From: Tahibacter harae | GTDB lineage: Bacteria > Pseudomonadota > Gammaproteobacteria > Xanthomonadales > Rhodanobacteraceae | Assembly (NCBI RefSeq): GCF_024437735.1 | Contig: NZ_JANFQO010000003.1 | Span: 330,242 to 394,241, forward strand | Direction of reading: 5' to 3' | Length of the DNA stretch: 64,000 nucleotides | In this document: positions 17,818-28,218 of the stretch, one piece after another | Layout: every line of letters begins with the position of its first letter | How positions within the stretch are numbered: position 1 is the stretch's first letter | Program-made: the position numbers and the translations under genes | Notes under the pieces: model-generated | Seen by the model: the letters and a program-made list of their open reading frames with translations, nothing else | Database searches by the model: none | Told to the model about the DNA's origin: nothing

Positions 17818-18819
17818 TCATTCAGGATGAGCTTCTGCCAGGTGGCGGGCAGTGGCAAGCATAGCGCCAAGCCAGCCCAAAACGGCACTGAGCAAGGGCA
17901 CGGACGCGGCCGCCAGCGGCGACAGCCCGTGCAGGACGAAACGGTGATCATAGCTTTCCAGCAGCTGGTTGACCGGCGCGGCCAGGGCCCATTGCACCCC
18001 CAGCACCACGACCAGAGCGAAGGCGCCGCTGAACAGGCCGTACCAGATGCCGGTGTACAGGAACGGCCGGCGCACAAAGCCGGGGCTGGCACCGATCAGC
18101 TGCATCACGGCGATTTCCTCGGCGCGGGACTGGATATCCAGTCGCACCGTATTGCCCACCACCAGCAGGGTGGCCAGGGCCAGCAGGCCCGCCAGCACCA
18201 GCACGCTGCGCTGGGACAGGCCGAGGATGGCGCCCAGGCGGCGGCGCCAGGCCGCGTCGTACTGCACCAGGTCGACACCGGCGTCGCGGCGCAGCTCGGC
18301 CAGCACGGCGGGCTCGTCGCTGCCGCGGCTTTCGCGCGGGGTCACGATCAGCACATGCGGCAGCGGGTTGAACTGCAGCACATCCAGCGCGTCGGCGAAG
18401 CCGGACATGGCGCGGAATTCCTCCAGGCCCTGCTCGGGCGTGGTCTGCTTGACCGCGGCCACGTCGGCGCGGGCCTGCAGGCGCTGGGCCAGCGCGGCGC
18501 TGCCGGCGGCATCGACCGAAGGCTTGAGGAAGACGGTGATCTCGCGTGCATCCTGCCAGCCGCCGCTGAGGCCGCGGGCGTTGTCCAGCAGGATCAGGAA
18601 CAGCAGCGGCAGGGCCAGGGCCAGGCCCATGACCAAGGCGGTCAGCGCGGTCGCCCAGGGTTTGGCCAGCAGCCGGCCCAGGCTGGAGAACAGGCTGTAC
18701 AGGTGCTGGTCGCGCCAGCTCTTGAAGCCCAGCCGCGTGCGCGGCCCGGCGCGCTCGGCCGCGCGCGGCGGCGGCGCGGGCGCCTTGAGACGGTTGCCGG
18801 AAGGCTTCTTCGCAAACAT
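17818..18819 (-). CDS. ftsX: Cell-division protein FtsX
   Basis: FtsX is the membrane subunit of the FtsEX complex, which links ATP hydrolysis to activation of septal murein hydrolases through EnvC-type partners. The 333-residue protein has a proline- and arginine-rich cytoplasmic N-terminus, a first transmembrane segment near residues 57-79, a periplasmic loop of about 110 residues, and three C-terminal transmembrane segments, as is usual for FtsX. Its ATG shares one base with the ftsE stop codon (TGATG). Downstream, the position normally held by rpoH is occupied 69 bp later by the twin-receiver regulator. Confidence 0.96.
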   Translation of the reverse strand: MFAKKPSGNRLKAPAPPPRAAERAGPRTRLGFKSWRDQHLYSLFSSLGRLLAKPWATALTALVMGLALALPLLFLILLDNARGLSGGWQDAREITVFLKPSVDAAGSAALAQRLQARADVAAVKQTTPEQGLEEFRAMSGFADALDVLQFNPLPHVLIVTPRESRGSDEPAVLAELRRDAGVDLVQYDAAWRRRLGAILGLSQRSVLVLAGLLALATLLVVGNTVRLDIQSRAEEIAVMQLIGASPGFVRRPFLYTGIWYGLFSGAFALVVVLGVQWALAAPVNQLLESYDHRFVLHGLSPLAAASVPLLSAVLGWLGAMLATARHLAEAHPE

Positions 18820-19496
18820 CAGGCGCTGCCTCCCGGTCGCCAGTCGTCGAGCAGGCGGCCGTGATCCAGCACCAGCACGCGCTTGCCCATGCGCTTGACC
18901 AAAGGCAGGTCGTGGCTGGCGATGAGCACGGTAGTGCCGACCTGCTGGAAATCGGCGAACAGTTGCATGATTTCGCCGGAGAGCTGCGGATCGAGGTTGC
19001 CGGTGGGCTCGTCGGCGATCAGCACCGCCGGCTTGGCCACGATGGCGCGGGCTATGCCCACGCGCTGCTGCTCGCCGGTGGACAGGGTGATCGGCGCGGA
19101 GCGCTCGCGTTCGAGCAGGCCGACCTTGTCCAATGCGGCGCGCACGCGCTTGGCGATTTCCTCGCGCGCCAGCCCCGCGATGATCAGCGGCAGGGCGACG
19201 TTGTCGTAGACGCTGCGGTCCATCAGCAGGCGGTGATCCTGGAACACCATGCCCAGGCCGCGGCGCAGTTCCGGGATGCGGCGCCGGCCCAGCCCGTGCA
19301 GGTTCTGCCCGTTGACCGTGACATGGCCGCGGTTGGGCCGTTCGATCAGGGCGATGAGCTTGAGCAGGGTGCTCTTGCCGGCCCCGGAATGGCCGGTCAC
19401 GAAGGCCATCTCGCCCGCGGCCAGCTCGAACGAGAGTTCGTGCAGGGCCTCGTGGCCGGAGGGATAGCGCTTGGTGACCTGGTCGAATCGGATCAT
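18819..19496 (-). CDS. ftsE: Cell-division ATP-binding protein FtsE
   Basis: The ABC-type ATPase of FtsEX, needed for activation of peptidoglycan hydrolysis at the division site. The 225-residue protein has Walker A GHSGAGKS near residue 36, the Q-loop in MVFQDHRLL, the ABC signature LSTGEQQR, Walker B AVLIADEPTGNLD and an H-loop histidine in IASHDLP. The start MIRFDQVTKRY is the family's normal N-terminus; upstream in-frame sequence has no resemblance to FtsE. It overlaps ftsX by one base. ftsY, which precedes ftsE in E. coli, is located at the far end of this window instead. Confidence 0.97.
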   Translation of the reverse strand: MIRFDQVTKRYPSGHEALHELSFELAAGEMAFVTGHSGAGKSTLLKLIALIERPNRGHVTVNGQNLHGLGRRRIPELRRGLGMVFQDHRLLMDRSVYDNVALPLIIAGLAREEIAKRVRAALDKVGLLERERSAPITLSTGEQQRVGIARAIVAKPAVLIADEPTGNLDPQLSGEIMQLFADFQQVGTTVLIASHDLPLVKRMGKRVLVLDHGRLLDDWRPGGSA

Positions 19497-19676
19497 TCGG
19501 CGGCGCGGAACTCGGTGACGGTGGCGGAAGCCGGCGGTGCCGGCGGCAACGGGGTGACGCCGAATGCTAATGCGTTCGCCGCCGCGGCCGGATTCGACCA
19601 AGGTCAACAGTACCGATTCCGCGCGAGCGGTCACCCTGGCGCATGTCAGTTTCCCCTGTGAAACCCAGCCGCGCGG

Positions 19677-20882
19677 CTATTTGACCATCTGGTTCAGATT
19701 GAAGATCGGCAACAGTATGGCCAGCACGATGAACAGCACCATCGCGCCGACCAGCAGGATTACCGCCGGACCCAGCACCGCGGTCAGCACCGCCAGCCAG
19801 CGGTCCAGTTCCTTGGCCTGGTGCCCGGCCGCCTCGTCCAGCATGCGTTCGAGCTGGCCGGAGCGTTCGCCGCTGGCGATCAGGCGCACCGCCACCGGCG
19901 GAAAATAACCGCTGTCGGCCAGCGCGCGCGAGAAGGCACCGCCTTCGCGCACCTTGTGCGCGGCGCGGCGCAGCGCCTCGCGCATGGGCAGGTTGGGCAC
20001 GACCTGGGCGGAGATGGCCAGCGCATCCAGCAGCGGCACCGCACTGGCGCTGAGCAGGGCCAGGGTGCGCGCGGCGCGCGCGGTGTTGGAGGCGCGGGTG
20101 AGCTTGCCGATCAGGGGCAGGCGCAGCAGCAGACGGTGCCAGGCCATGCGCAGCTTCTCGCGCCGGAGCGCAAAGCGCGTGGCGAACACGAACACGGCCA
20201 GGCCGGCGAACACCAGCAGGCCCCAGCGCTTGACCAGTTCCGACAGGCCGATCAGCACCGTGGTCGGCAGCGGCAGCTGCTGCTTCATGCTGGCGAACAC
20301 GCCGACGATCTGCGGCACCACGTAGACCAGCAGCCCGGTCACCACGGCAATCGCGACCAGGGTGAGAAGAATGGGATAGGCCAGCGCCGTCAGCATCTGC
20401 TGGCGCAGCGCGTCGCGCGATTCGGCGTACTCGGCCAGGCGCTCCAGCACCGTGCCCAGGCGGCCGGATTGCTCGCCGGCGGCGACCGAGGCGCGGTAGA
20501 TCTCGGGAAAGCTTTCCGGGTAGTCGGCAAAGGCCGTCGCCAGGCCGGCGCCTTCCATCACGCGGGAACGCAGCGCGATGACCAGGCTGCGCGCGCGTTC
20601 GTCCTCGCCCTGCTCGCCCAGCGCGGCCAGGGCTTCGTCGATGGGCAGGCCGGCGTTTAGCAGGGTCGCGAGCTGGCGCGTGAACAGGGCCAGCTGGGTT
20701 GCCGACAGGCCGCGCCGGCCCAGCGGCGACGCCTGCTGTTTCTCGTCGACCGCGTTCACTTCCAGCGGATTGAGGCCGCGCTCGCGCAAGGTCTGACGCA
20801 CGGCGCGCGCCGTATCGCCCTGCAGCACGCCGCGCTGGGTCTTGCCGCTGGCGTCCAGGGCTTGGTAGGCGAATGCCGGCAC
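19677..20882 (-). CDS. gspF: Type II secretion inner-membrane protein GspF
   Basis: GspF is the polytopic platform protein of type II secretion systems, which contacts the GspE ATPase and drives pseudopilus assembly; PilC is its type IV pilus paralogue. The 401-residue protein begins with the family's MPAFAYQALDASG signature from a GTG start and has two T2SSF domains (about residues 68-191 and 271-393), each followed by hydrophobic segments. The final segment ends in LLPIFNLNQMVK, typical of GspF. It is alone: neither gspE nor other gsp or pil genes flank it, and its neighbours are ftsE and a VOC gene. It may serve a type II system encoded elsewhere. Confidence 0.9.
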   Translation of the reverse strand: MPAFAYQALDASGKTQRGVLQGDTARAVRQTLRERGLNPLEVNAVDEKQQASPLGRRGLSATQLALFTRQLATLLNAGLPIDEALAALGEQGEDERARSLVIALRSRVMEGAGLATAFADYPESFPEIYRASVAAGEQSGRLGTVLERLAEYAESRDALRQQMLTALAYPILLTLVAIAVVTGLLVYVVPQIVGVFASMKQQLPLPTTVLIGLSELVKRWGLLVFAGLAVFVFATRFALRREKLRMAWHRLLLRLPLIGKLTRASNTARAARTLALLSASAVPLLDALAISAQVVPNLPMREALRRAAHKVREGGAFSRALADSGYFPPVAVRLIASGERSGQLERMLDEAAGHQAKELDRWLAVLTAVLGPAVILLVGAMVLFIVLAILLPIFNLNQMVK

Positions 20883-20970
20883 GCGATCGGATCCGTGGAG
20901 GGAGGGCCGGATTGTCCACGGAAAGGCCGGGCGGGGGTAGCGGCCGGGGCGGCGCCCCGGCCGCCGCGGC

Positions 20971-21387
20971 TCAGATCATGGTCACGCCGGCCGGCGGCTG
21001 CGGCTCGGCCACGGTCTTGTAGAACCACAGCGTGTGGCCGACCGGATCGACGACGGAGAAATTGCGGTCGCCCCACCACTGCGTCGCCGGCGCCTGGGCG
21101 ATGGCCACGCCGCGGCCGCTGAGTTCGGCGTGGTAGGCGTCCACGTCCTCGACTTCGACGTAGATCTCCAGCGCGCCGGCGGTCAGGCTGCCGCCGTCCT
21201 GGGGCCGCGCCAGCATCAGCATGGCGCCGCCGCGCTGGACGATGGCGAAATCGAGCTGGCCGTCCTTGCCGACCATGCCCATCAGATGATCGAAGCCCAG
21301 CTGTTCCAGGTAGAAATCGCGCAGGGAATCAACCGAGGCGACATAGCGCAGCGGAATCACCGAGGCGGGTCTGGCAGTGCTGTTCAT
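20971..21387 (-). CDS. VOC-superfamily (glyoxalase/bleomycin-resistance-like) protein
   Basis: A 138-residue protein with the paired beta-alpha-beta-beta-beta layout of the vicinal-oxygen-chelate fold. Recognisable segments are IPLRYVASVDSLRDFYLEQLGF at the start, the substrate-facing ALEIYVEVEDVDAYHAEL in the middle, and the conserved RNFSVVDPVGHTLWFY near the C-terminus. Candidate metal ligands are few, so it may be a binding protein rather than a glyoxalase. The ATG is chosen for the GGAG eleven bases upstream. It is divergent from a TrmB-like regulator with 77 bp between the starts, so the regulator may control it. The substrate is unknown. Confidence 0.8.
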   Translation of the reverse strand: MNSTARPASVIPLRYVASVDSLRDFYLEQLGFDHLMGMVGKDGQLDFAIVQRGGAMLMLARPQDGGSLTAGALEIYVEVEDVDAYHAELSGRGVAIAQAPATQWWGDRNFSVVDPVGHTLWFYKTVAEPQPPAGVTMI

Positions 21388-21446
21388 TGCGTTTTCTCCG
21401 TGGCTTGCGGTGGCGAAAGTATCGGCAGACACTGCGCCGCATTCAT

Positions 21447-21462
21447 CTACTTTGTGGAGTAG
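21447..21462. promoter_or_regulatory. Small palindrome before the TrmB-like regulator
   Basis: CTACT (21447-21451) and AGTAG (21458-21462) form an inverted repeat separated by six bases. It ends two bases before the regulator's ATG, includes its GGAG ribosome-binding site, and lies in the divergent control region shared with the VOC gene. It could be an autoregulatory operator or a weak hairpin over the ribosome-binding site. Five-base arms are short enough to arise by chance. Confidence 0.3.
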
Positions 21463-21464
21463 AA

Positions 21465-22328
21465 ATGCGCGTGGCCTGGGCCGAGTTCGGCCTGCTCGAC
21501 GAAGCCGGCTTCGGCAGCTACGAGAAACGCGCCCTGGTCACCCTGGCGGTGCACGGGGTCAGCGATGCGGCCACGCTATGCCGCGACGGCGACATTCCTA
21601 CCTCCAAGATCTACGCGGCGATGGAGAAACTGGCCCAGCTCGGCCTGATCGAGGTGCGCCGCTCGCGCCCGCAGCTGTATGCGGCGCTGCCGCCGGAGCC
21701 GCTGATCGAACGCCTCAACGCCATCGCGCGCGAACGCGCCGAGCAGTTCGCCCAGGCCTCGGCCGGCCTGCGCGCCGCCTTCGACAAGCTGCCGCGCCGG
21801 CTGCGCAGCAGCGAGGCACGGGTGGACCTGGCGCTGGGCGCCGACAGCCACGTCAAGCGCCATGTCAGCCGCCTGGCCGGGGCACGCCGGCGCGTGCTGT
21901 CGTATCTGGAAGCCGGCGACATCGCTGCGATCCACAGCCTGCGCGAACGCGAAGGCTTCGATGTGATGAAGACAATTGCCCGTCAAAGAGAGAACGCGGC
22001 GCTGGAGCACCGCGTCATCTTCGGCTTCAGCGACCGCACCGCGCCGCGCCTGCTCGCCTTCCTGCGCGATTTCGCCGCTTCCACGCGCAACTTGAGCGGC
22101 GTGCGCTACAGCGGCGAGATGGGCCATCCCTTTCACGTGATCGACGACGAACAGGTGATCCTGGCGCTGGATCATCCCTTCGTCGGCGAAGGCCGCTTCG
22201 CCTCGCTGCTGGTGCATGATGCAGGCCTGGCCGCACAGCTGGCCGAGGGCTTTGAACAGCTGTGGCAGCGGGCGATGAAGGATCTGCGCGAGATCCGCGG
22301 CTGGCCCGGCCGCAGCGGCCGGGCCTGA
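21465..22328 (+). CDS. TrmB-type transcriptional regulator
   Basis: A 287-residue protein with an N-terminal winged helix-turn-helix of the TrmB kind (about residues 8-75: FGSYEKRALVTLAVHG, then IPTSKIYAAMEKLAQLGLI), followed by a basic helical linker and a C-terminal sensor domain resembling the phospholipase-D-like fold seen in TrmB-family regulators. TrmB proteins are best known from archaea, where they sense sugars, but related proteins occur in bacteria. The ATG is preferred because GGAG lies five bases upstream. It is divergent from the VOC protein gene. The ligand cannot be predicted. A strong hairpin lies over its 3' end. Confidence 0.75.
   Translation: MRVAWAEFGLLDEAGFGSYEKRALVTLAVHGVSDAATLCRDGDIPTSKIYAAMEKLAQLGLIEVRRSRPQLYAALPPEPLIERLNAIARERAEQFAQASAGLRAAFDKLPRRLRSSEARVDLALGADSHVKRHVSRLAGARRRVLSYLEAGDIAAIHSLREREGFDVMKTIARQRENAALEHRVIFGFSDRTAPRLLAFLRDFAASTRNLSGVRYSGEMGHPFHVIDDEQVILALDHPFVGEGRFASLLVHDAGLAAQLAEGFEQLWQRAMKDLREIRGWPGRSGRA
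22303..22325. terminator. Hairpin between convergent regulator and permease genes
   Basis: A perfect 10-bp GC stem (22303-22312 with 22316-22325) around a CAG loop sits in the last codons of the TrmB-like gene, a few bases before the convergent permease gene ends. There is no T tract, so it may be a barrier shared by both transcripts rather than a classical intrinsic terminator. Confidence 0.45.
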
Positions 22329-22337
22329 GCACAGGCC

Positions 22338-23771
22338 TTACTTTTTCGCCAATGCGCTGTGGCGTATGCCGTAGGCGAAGTACACCACCAGGCCGGCCAG
22401 CATCCACAGGCCGAAGCGTTCCCAGGTGACCAGCGGCAGGCCGGTCAGCAGCCAGATCGAGAACACCACGCCGATGATGGGCACCAGCGGCACCAGCGGG
22501 GTGCGGAAGGCGCGCTTCACGTCCGGGCGGGTGTAGCGCAGCACGACGATGGACGAACAGATCACGATGAAGGCGCACAGCACGCCGATGTTCACCAGCT
22601 TGGCCAGGTCGCCGATGGGCAGCGCGCCGGCGGCGAGGCCGGTGAGCACGCCCAGCATCAGCGTGGGCCGGTACGGCGTGCCGTAGCGCGGATGCACCTT
22701 GGCGAACCAGGCCGGCAGCAGGCCGTCGCGGGCCAGCGAGAACCAGATGCGCGCCGCCGCCAGCATGAAGGCGAACACCACGCTGATGATGCTGGCCACG
22801 GCCACGGCGGAGATCGCCGCGCTGATCCAGTTCAGGCCCAGCGACTGGAACGCATTGGCCACCGGCGCGTCATTGTTGAGCGTGGTGTAGTGGGCGACGC
22901 CGGTGATGACGAAGGAAATGGTCAGGTACAGCGCCATGGACACGCCCAGCGACAGCAGGATGGCGCGCGGCAGGTCGCGCTGCGGATTCCTGGATTCTTC
23001 CGCCGCGGTGGTCAGGGTGTCGTAGCCGAATACCGCGAAGAACACGACCGAAGCTGCCGCGACCACGCCGTGGAAGCCGAAATGGCGCTCGCCGTTGGCA
23101 TCGACCACTTCCGGCGGGATGAACGGCACCCAGTTGGCGCTGTTGATGTAGAACGCGCCAATGCCGATCACCAGCGCCACTCCGACCACCTTGACCGCCA
23201 CCACGATGGTGTTGAGGCGCGCGCCGGTCTCGGTGCGCACGGTCAGGAGCACCGCCACGCCCATCGCCACCAGGGCGGCGATCACATTGAATACGCGCCC
23301 GTCGCCGGTGCCCATCGCGCCCTGCGCCCATACCGGCAGATGGATGCCGACATGCGCGAGCAGGTTCTGCAGATAGCCGGCCCAGCCGCTCGCGACCGCG
23401 GCGACGATCAGCGCATATTCCAGCAACAAGTCCCAGCCGATCAGCCAGGCCACGCCTTCGCCCAGTACCGCGTAGCCGTAGGTGTAGGCGCTGCCGGTGA
23501 CCGGGATCATGCCCGCGAATTCCGCATAGCACAGCGCCGCCGCGGCGCTGGCGATGCCGGCGATGATAAAGGCCAGCGCCACCGCTGGGCCGGCGTTCAC
23601 CGCGGCCTGCTGCCCGGCCAGCACGAAGATGCCGACGCCGATGATGCCGCCCAGGCCTATCGCCGTGAGCTGCCACAGGCCCAGCACCCGGCGCAGCTCA
23701 CCGCGCGCACCGGCTTCGCTCTGCAGTTGTTCGATGCTCTTGTGTCGCGTGATCTGCTGAATCAGGTTCAT
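22338..23771 (-). CDS. APC-superfamily amino acid permease (cationic amino acid transporter-like)
   Basis: An integral inner-membrane transporter of 477 residues with 12 or more hydrophobic segments. The N-terminal soluble part (HKSIEQLQSE) and the first transmembrane helix containing GLGGIIGVGIFVLAG, with the unwound substrate-binding glycine motif of APC proteins, match the cationic amino acid transporter (CAT/YhdG-like) branch. The consensus segment FFAVFGYDTLTTAAEESRNPQRDLPRAI is also typical of that branch. The start at MNLIQQ is supported by a GGGAG Shine-Dalgarno. A second APC transporter of a different branch follows upstream on the same strand after 70 bp. The substrate specificity (for instance lysine, arginine or branched-chain amino acids) cannot be read from sequence. 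Confidence 0.88.
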   Translation of the reverse strand: MNLIQQITRHKSIEQLQSEAGARGELRRVLGLWQLTAIGLGGIIGVGIFVLAGQQAAVNAGPAVALAFIIAGIASAAAALCYAEFAGMIPVTGSAYTYGYAVLGEGVAWLIGWDLLLEYALIVAAVASGWAGYLQNLLAHVGIHLPVWAQGAMGTGDGRVFNVIAALVAMGVAVLLTVRTETGARLNTIVVAVKVVGVALVIGIGAFYINSANWVPFIPPEVVDANGERHFGFHGVVAAASVVFFAVFGYDTLTTAAEESRNPQRDLPRAILLSLGVSMALYLTISFVITGVAHYTTLNNDAPVANAFQSLGLNWISAAISAVAVASIISVVFAFMLAAARIWFSLARDGLLPAWFAKVHPRYGTPYRPTLMLGVLTGLAAGALPIGDLAKLVNIGVLCAFIVICSSIVVLRYTRPDVKRAFRTPLVPLVPIIGVVFSIWLLTGLPLVTWERFGLWMLAGLVVYFAYGIRHSALAKK

Positions 23772-23841
23772 GGTTTCTCCCGGCAACTCGCCCGATCATA
23801 GCGGAGCGTGGAAGACGCCGGCGGGTGCCGGAGGTCGCGCG

Positions 23842-25251
23842 CTAGCCCGTGCGGCGCTGCAGCAGATAGAAGATGGGCACACCGAGCAGCACGATGCCCA
23901 GCCCTGGCCAGGTGAACGCCGGCTTCCAGATCAGCAGGCCGATGCCGACGCCCGTGGCCAGCAGGATGTACAGCGCCGGCAGCAGCGGATAGCCGAAGGC
24001 GCGGTACGGCCGCTCCGCATCCGGCCGCGCGACGCGCAGGCGGAACAGGCCGGCGATGGTCAGGGTGTAGAAGATCAGCGTAGCCAGGATCACGTAGTCG
24101 AGCAGGTCGCCGTAGCGCCCGGACAGGCACAGCACACAGGCCCACAGCGCCTGCGCCCACAGCGCCCAGCCCGGCACGGCCTGGGCATTGAGCCTGGCCG
24201 CCTGGCGGAAGAACAGGCCGTCGCCGGCCATGCTGTAGTAGACGCGCGCGCCGGCCATGACCAGGCCGTTCACGCAGCCGAAGGTGGACACCATGATCAG
24301 CACCGCGATCAGGCTGGTACCCCAGGGCCCGAACGCCGCCTGGGCCGCAGCCACGCCGACGCGGTCGGCCTCCGCACCGGCGATGCCCGCCAGCGGCAGC
24401 ACGGCCAGGTACATGAGGTTGCAGACCAGGTACAGGCTGCACACCAGCGCCGTGCCCAGGAACAGGCTCAGGCCGACGTTGCGGCGCGGGTTCTTCATCT
24501 CGTCGGCGACCGAGGCCGCGCTGTGCCAGGAATCCGAGGAGAACAGCGCGCCGACCATGGACACCGCGATGGCCGGCAGCAGGGCCAGGGCCAGCCCATC
24601 CACGCTCGCCGCCGGACGCTGCCAGGCCTGCGCCCAGTTGGCCTGCCAGATCTCCCACTTCGCCCCCAGCAGCAGGCCGAAGCCGACCAGGCAGATCACC
24701 GCGGCGATCTTGGCCAGAGTGAAACCGGTCTGTATCCATTTCGCATAGTTCACACCGCGGCTGTTGATGAAGGTCAGCAGCAGCACTACGCCGATAGAAA
24801 CCGCCTGCGCCGCACTGAGGCGGAAACCGCCGGCAGTGAACAATACGTGCTGCTCGCCCAGCCCGGGAAACAGATACGCTGCGAACTTGGCGAAGGCCAC
24901 ACCGACGGCGGCGATGGATCCGGTCTGGATCACCGCAAAGAAGGCCCAACCGTAGAGGAATGCCGGCAGCCGCCCCCAGGCCTCGCGCAGATAGACGTAC
25001 TGCCCGCCGGCCTTGGGATACATCGCCGACAGCTCGCCGTAGGCCAGCGCCCCGGCCACGGTCATCACGCCGGAGATCAGCCAGACCAGCACCAGCCAGC
25101 CCGCGCCGCCGGTCATGCGCACGATGTCAGCGCTGACGATGAAGATGCCCGAACCGATCATGGAACCGGCCACCAGCATGGTGCCGTCGAGCAGGCTGAG
25201 GGAGCGACGGAAGCCCGGCGCGGCGGATTCGTTGGCGGATGCGTCGCTCAT
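23842..25251 (-). CDS. APC-superfamily amino acid transporter (LAT/SteT-like)
   Basis: A second 12-helix amino acid transporter, 469 residues. The N-terminus (FRRSLSLLDGTMLVAGSMIGSGIFIVSADI) is characteristic of the L-type amino acid transporter and SteT exchanger branch rather than the CAT branch of its neighbour. A charged cytoplasmic loop ADEMKNPRRNVG follows transmembrane helix 6. It is encoded 70 bp upstream of the CAT-like permease on the same strand, so the two may be co-expressed. Likely an exchanger or proton symporter for neutral amino acids, by family only. The start codon follows a GGTAGCGC stretch, so its ribosome-binding site is weak. Confidence 0.85.
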   Translation of the reverse strand: MSDASANESAAPGFRRSLSLLDGTMLVAGSMIGSGIFIVSADIVRMTGGAGWLVLVWLISGVMTVAGALAYGELSAMYPKAGGQYVYLREAWGRLPAFLYGWAFFAVIQTGSIAAVGVAFAKFAAYLFPGLGEQHVLFTAGGFRLSAAQAVSIGVVLLLTFINSRGVNYAKWIQTGFTLAKIAAVICLVGFGLLLGAKWEIWQANWAQAWQRPAASVDGLALALLPAIAVSMVGALFSSDSWHSAASVADEMKNPRRNVGLSLFLGTALVCSLYLVCNLMYLAVLPLAGIAGAEADRVGVAAAQAAFGPWGTSLIAVLIMVSTFGCVNGLVMAGARVYYSMAGDGLFFRQAARLNAQAVPGWALWAQALWACVLCLSGRYGDLLDYVILATLIFYTLTIAGLFRLRVARPDAERPYRAFGYPLLPALYILLATGVGIGLLIWKPAFTWPGLGIVLLGVPIFYLLQRRTG

Positions 25252-25438
25252 GCGCTACCTCGGGGTGGACCGGTCGATCATAGCCAGCCCGCCCCGCGCC
25301 GGACGAGGCGGATTCCCGCGCCGCGGTCGCGCTTCCGGTATGGACGCCTGCGCGGGAATGCGGCAGCGCCGGCGCACCATGCGCCTGCGCGAGACCCGGC
25401 GCACTCTGCAATCCGCAGGATCCCCTACAATCCGCCCC

Positions 25439-26380
25439 ATGCCCTCGCCCACCCTACGCCTGAGCCTCGTCCTGCTGCTGGCGGCCTTCGCCGCGGCGCC
25501 GCAGGCGAAGAAAATATACAAATTCACCGACGCCAACGGCGTCACCCACTTCACCGACCGCAAGCCCGACACCGACCAGCCGGTCGAGGAGACCATCGTC
25601 AAGGTCGAGCAGAGCCGCATGGTGGAGCTGCGCGTCGAAGGCCATGCGACCGAGCGGCGCGCGCGCCTGTTCAACAATTTCGCCGGGCCGGCGCAGATCG
25701 AGCTGTCGGCGGGCGCGGTGCGCAATATCGCGACCGAACCGGCGCTGCCGCTGCAGGTGACCTTGCAGGCCAAGGAAGAGAAAGTCGTCGCCAGCCTGCG
25801 CCAGGCCGATCCGTCCCAGCCGGCCGGCTTCGAACTGGCGATGCGCGCGATCCCTGGCAGCCCCACCGCGCAGCATGACGACGGCGCCGAATACCACTGG
25901 CCGCTGGGCGGCTTTCCGGCGCGCATCCACCAGGGCTTCAACGGTTCCTTCAGCCATACCGGCGAGGAATCGCGCTATGCCATGGACGCCGCCGCCGACG
26001 AGGGCACGCCGGTGCTGGCCGCCCGCGACGGCGTGGTGATGGAGGTGCAGGACGACTACTACGGCGCCGGCCTGGACAAGGAGAAATTCGCCAGCCGCGC
26101 CAATGTGGTGCGCATCCTGCACAAGGACGGCAGCATGGCTGTCTACGCCCACCTCGCGCCGGAAAGCGTGGCGGTGCGGGCCGGCCAGCACGTCTACGTC
26201 GGCCAGCAGGTCGGCGCCTCGGGCAATACCGGCTATTCCACCGGGCCGCACCTGCATTTCTGCGTACAGCTCAACCGCGGCATGAAACTGGTGTCGGTAC
26301 CGTTCCGCATGCGCGGTCCGGACGATGCCCTGCTGCAGCTGGACGGCGCCGGCGCGAACAGGACAGCCGCGGGCGAGTGA
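25439..26380 (+). CDS. Secreted M23-family (LytM-like) peptidase with DUF4124 N-terminus
   Basis: A 313-residue exported protein. A signal peptide (about residues 1-22) is followed by a DUF4124-type segment ([17 protein letters not shown]) common in envelope proteins, an Ig-like spacer, and a C-terminal M23 domain from about residue 155. The HLHF zinc motif and upstream YAHL histidine are intact. The first metal site, normally H-x-x-x-D, reads RYAMD, with a histidine upstream in [12 protein letters not shown]. Other exported M23 proteins show a similar SH...YAxD form, so the protein may still be active. It probably cleaves peptidoglycan cross-links or activates amidases. Longer in-frame N-terminal extensions are rejected because the signal peptide begins at this ATG. 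Confidence 0.85.
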   Translation: MPSPTLRLSLVLLLAAFAAAPQAKKIYKFTDANGVTHFTDRKPDTDQPVEETIVKVEQSRMVELRVEGHATERRARLFNNFAGPAQIELSAGAVRNIATEPALPLQVTLQAKEEKVVASLRQADPSQPAGFELAMRAIPGSPTAQHDDGAEYHWPLGGFPARIHQGFNGSFSHTGEESRYAMDAAADEGTPVLAARDGVVMEVQDDYYGAGLDKEKFASRANVVRILHKDGSMAVYAHLAPESVAVRAGQHVYVGQQVGASGNTGYSTGPHLHFCVQLNRGMKLVSVPFRMRGPDDALLQLDGAGANRTAAGE

Positions 26381-26540
26381 TCCCTGCCCGCGCGGCCCGG
26401 CTTCCCGCACAGCCCGCCGGGCCGTCGACTGCGGCCCGGGGCCGGGCTCCGGCCGGTGCCCCGCCCCGCCCGGCCTGCCGCTATACTTCGCGGTCCCCTG
26501 CCCCGCCCTGGGCGCCGGGTTGCTCCCTCAGACCGCCGCC

Positions 26541-28142
<1,602 letters not shown>

Positions 28143-28170
28143 AGCCGCTGCGAGTTCCGGAACGAAAAAA

Positions 28171-28194
28171 GCCCGTCGCGAGACGGGCTTTTTT
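28171..28194 (+). terminator. Intrinsic terminator of prfC
   Basis: The stem GCCCGTC/GACGGGC with a four-base GCGA loop is followed by six T's and preceded by six A's. It lies 29 bp after the prfC stop. The A tract lets it work in both directions, although the convergent minus-strand gene ends 24 bp further on. Confidence 0.93.
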
Positions 28195-28218
28195 CATGGG
28201 CGCATGATGCGCGCCGGC

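Noticed and set aside
25895..26275. Inactive M23 peptidase
   Set aside because: The altered H-x-x-x-D may be replaced by the nearby histidine, a form also seen in other exported members; the call of inactivity is not supported.
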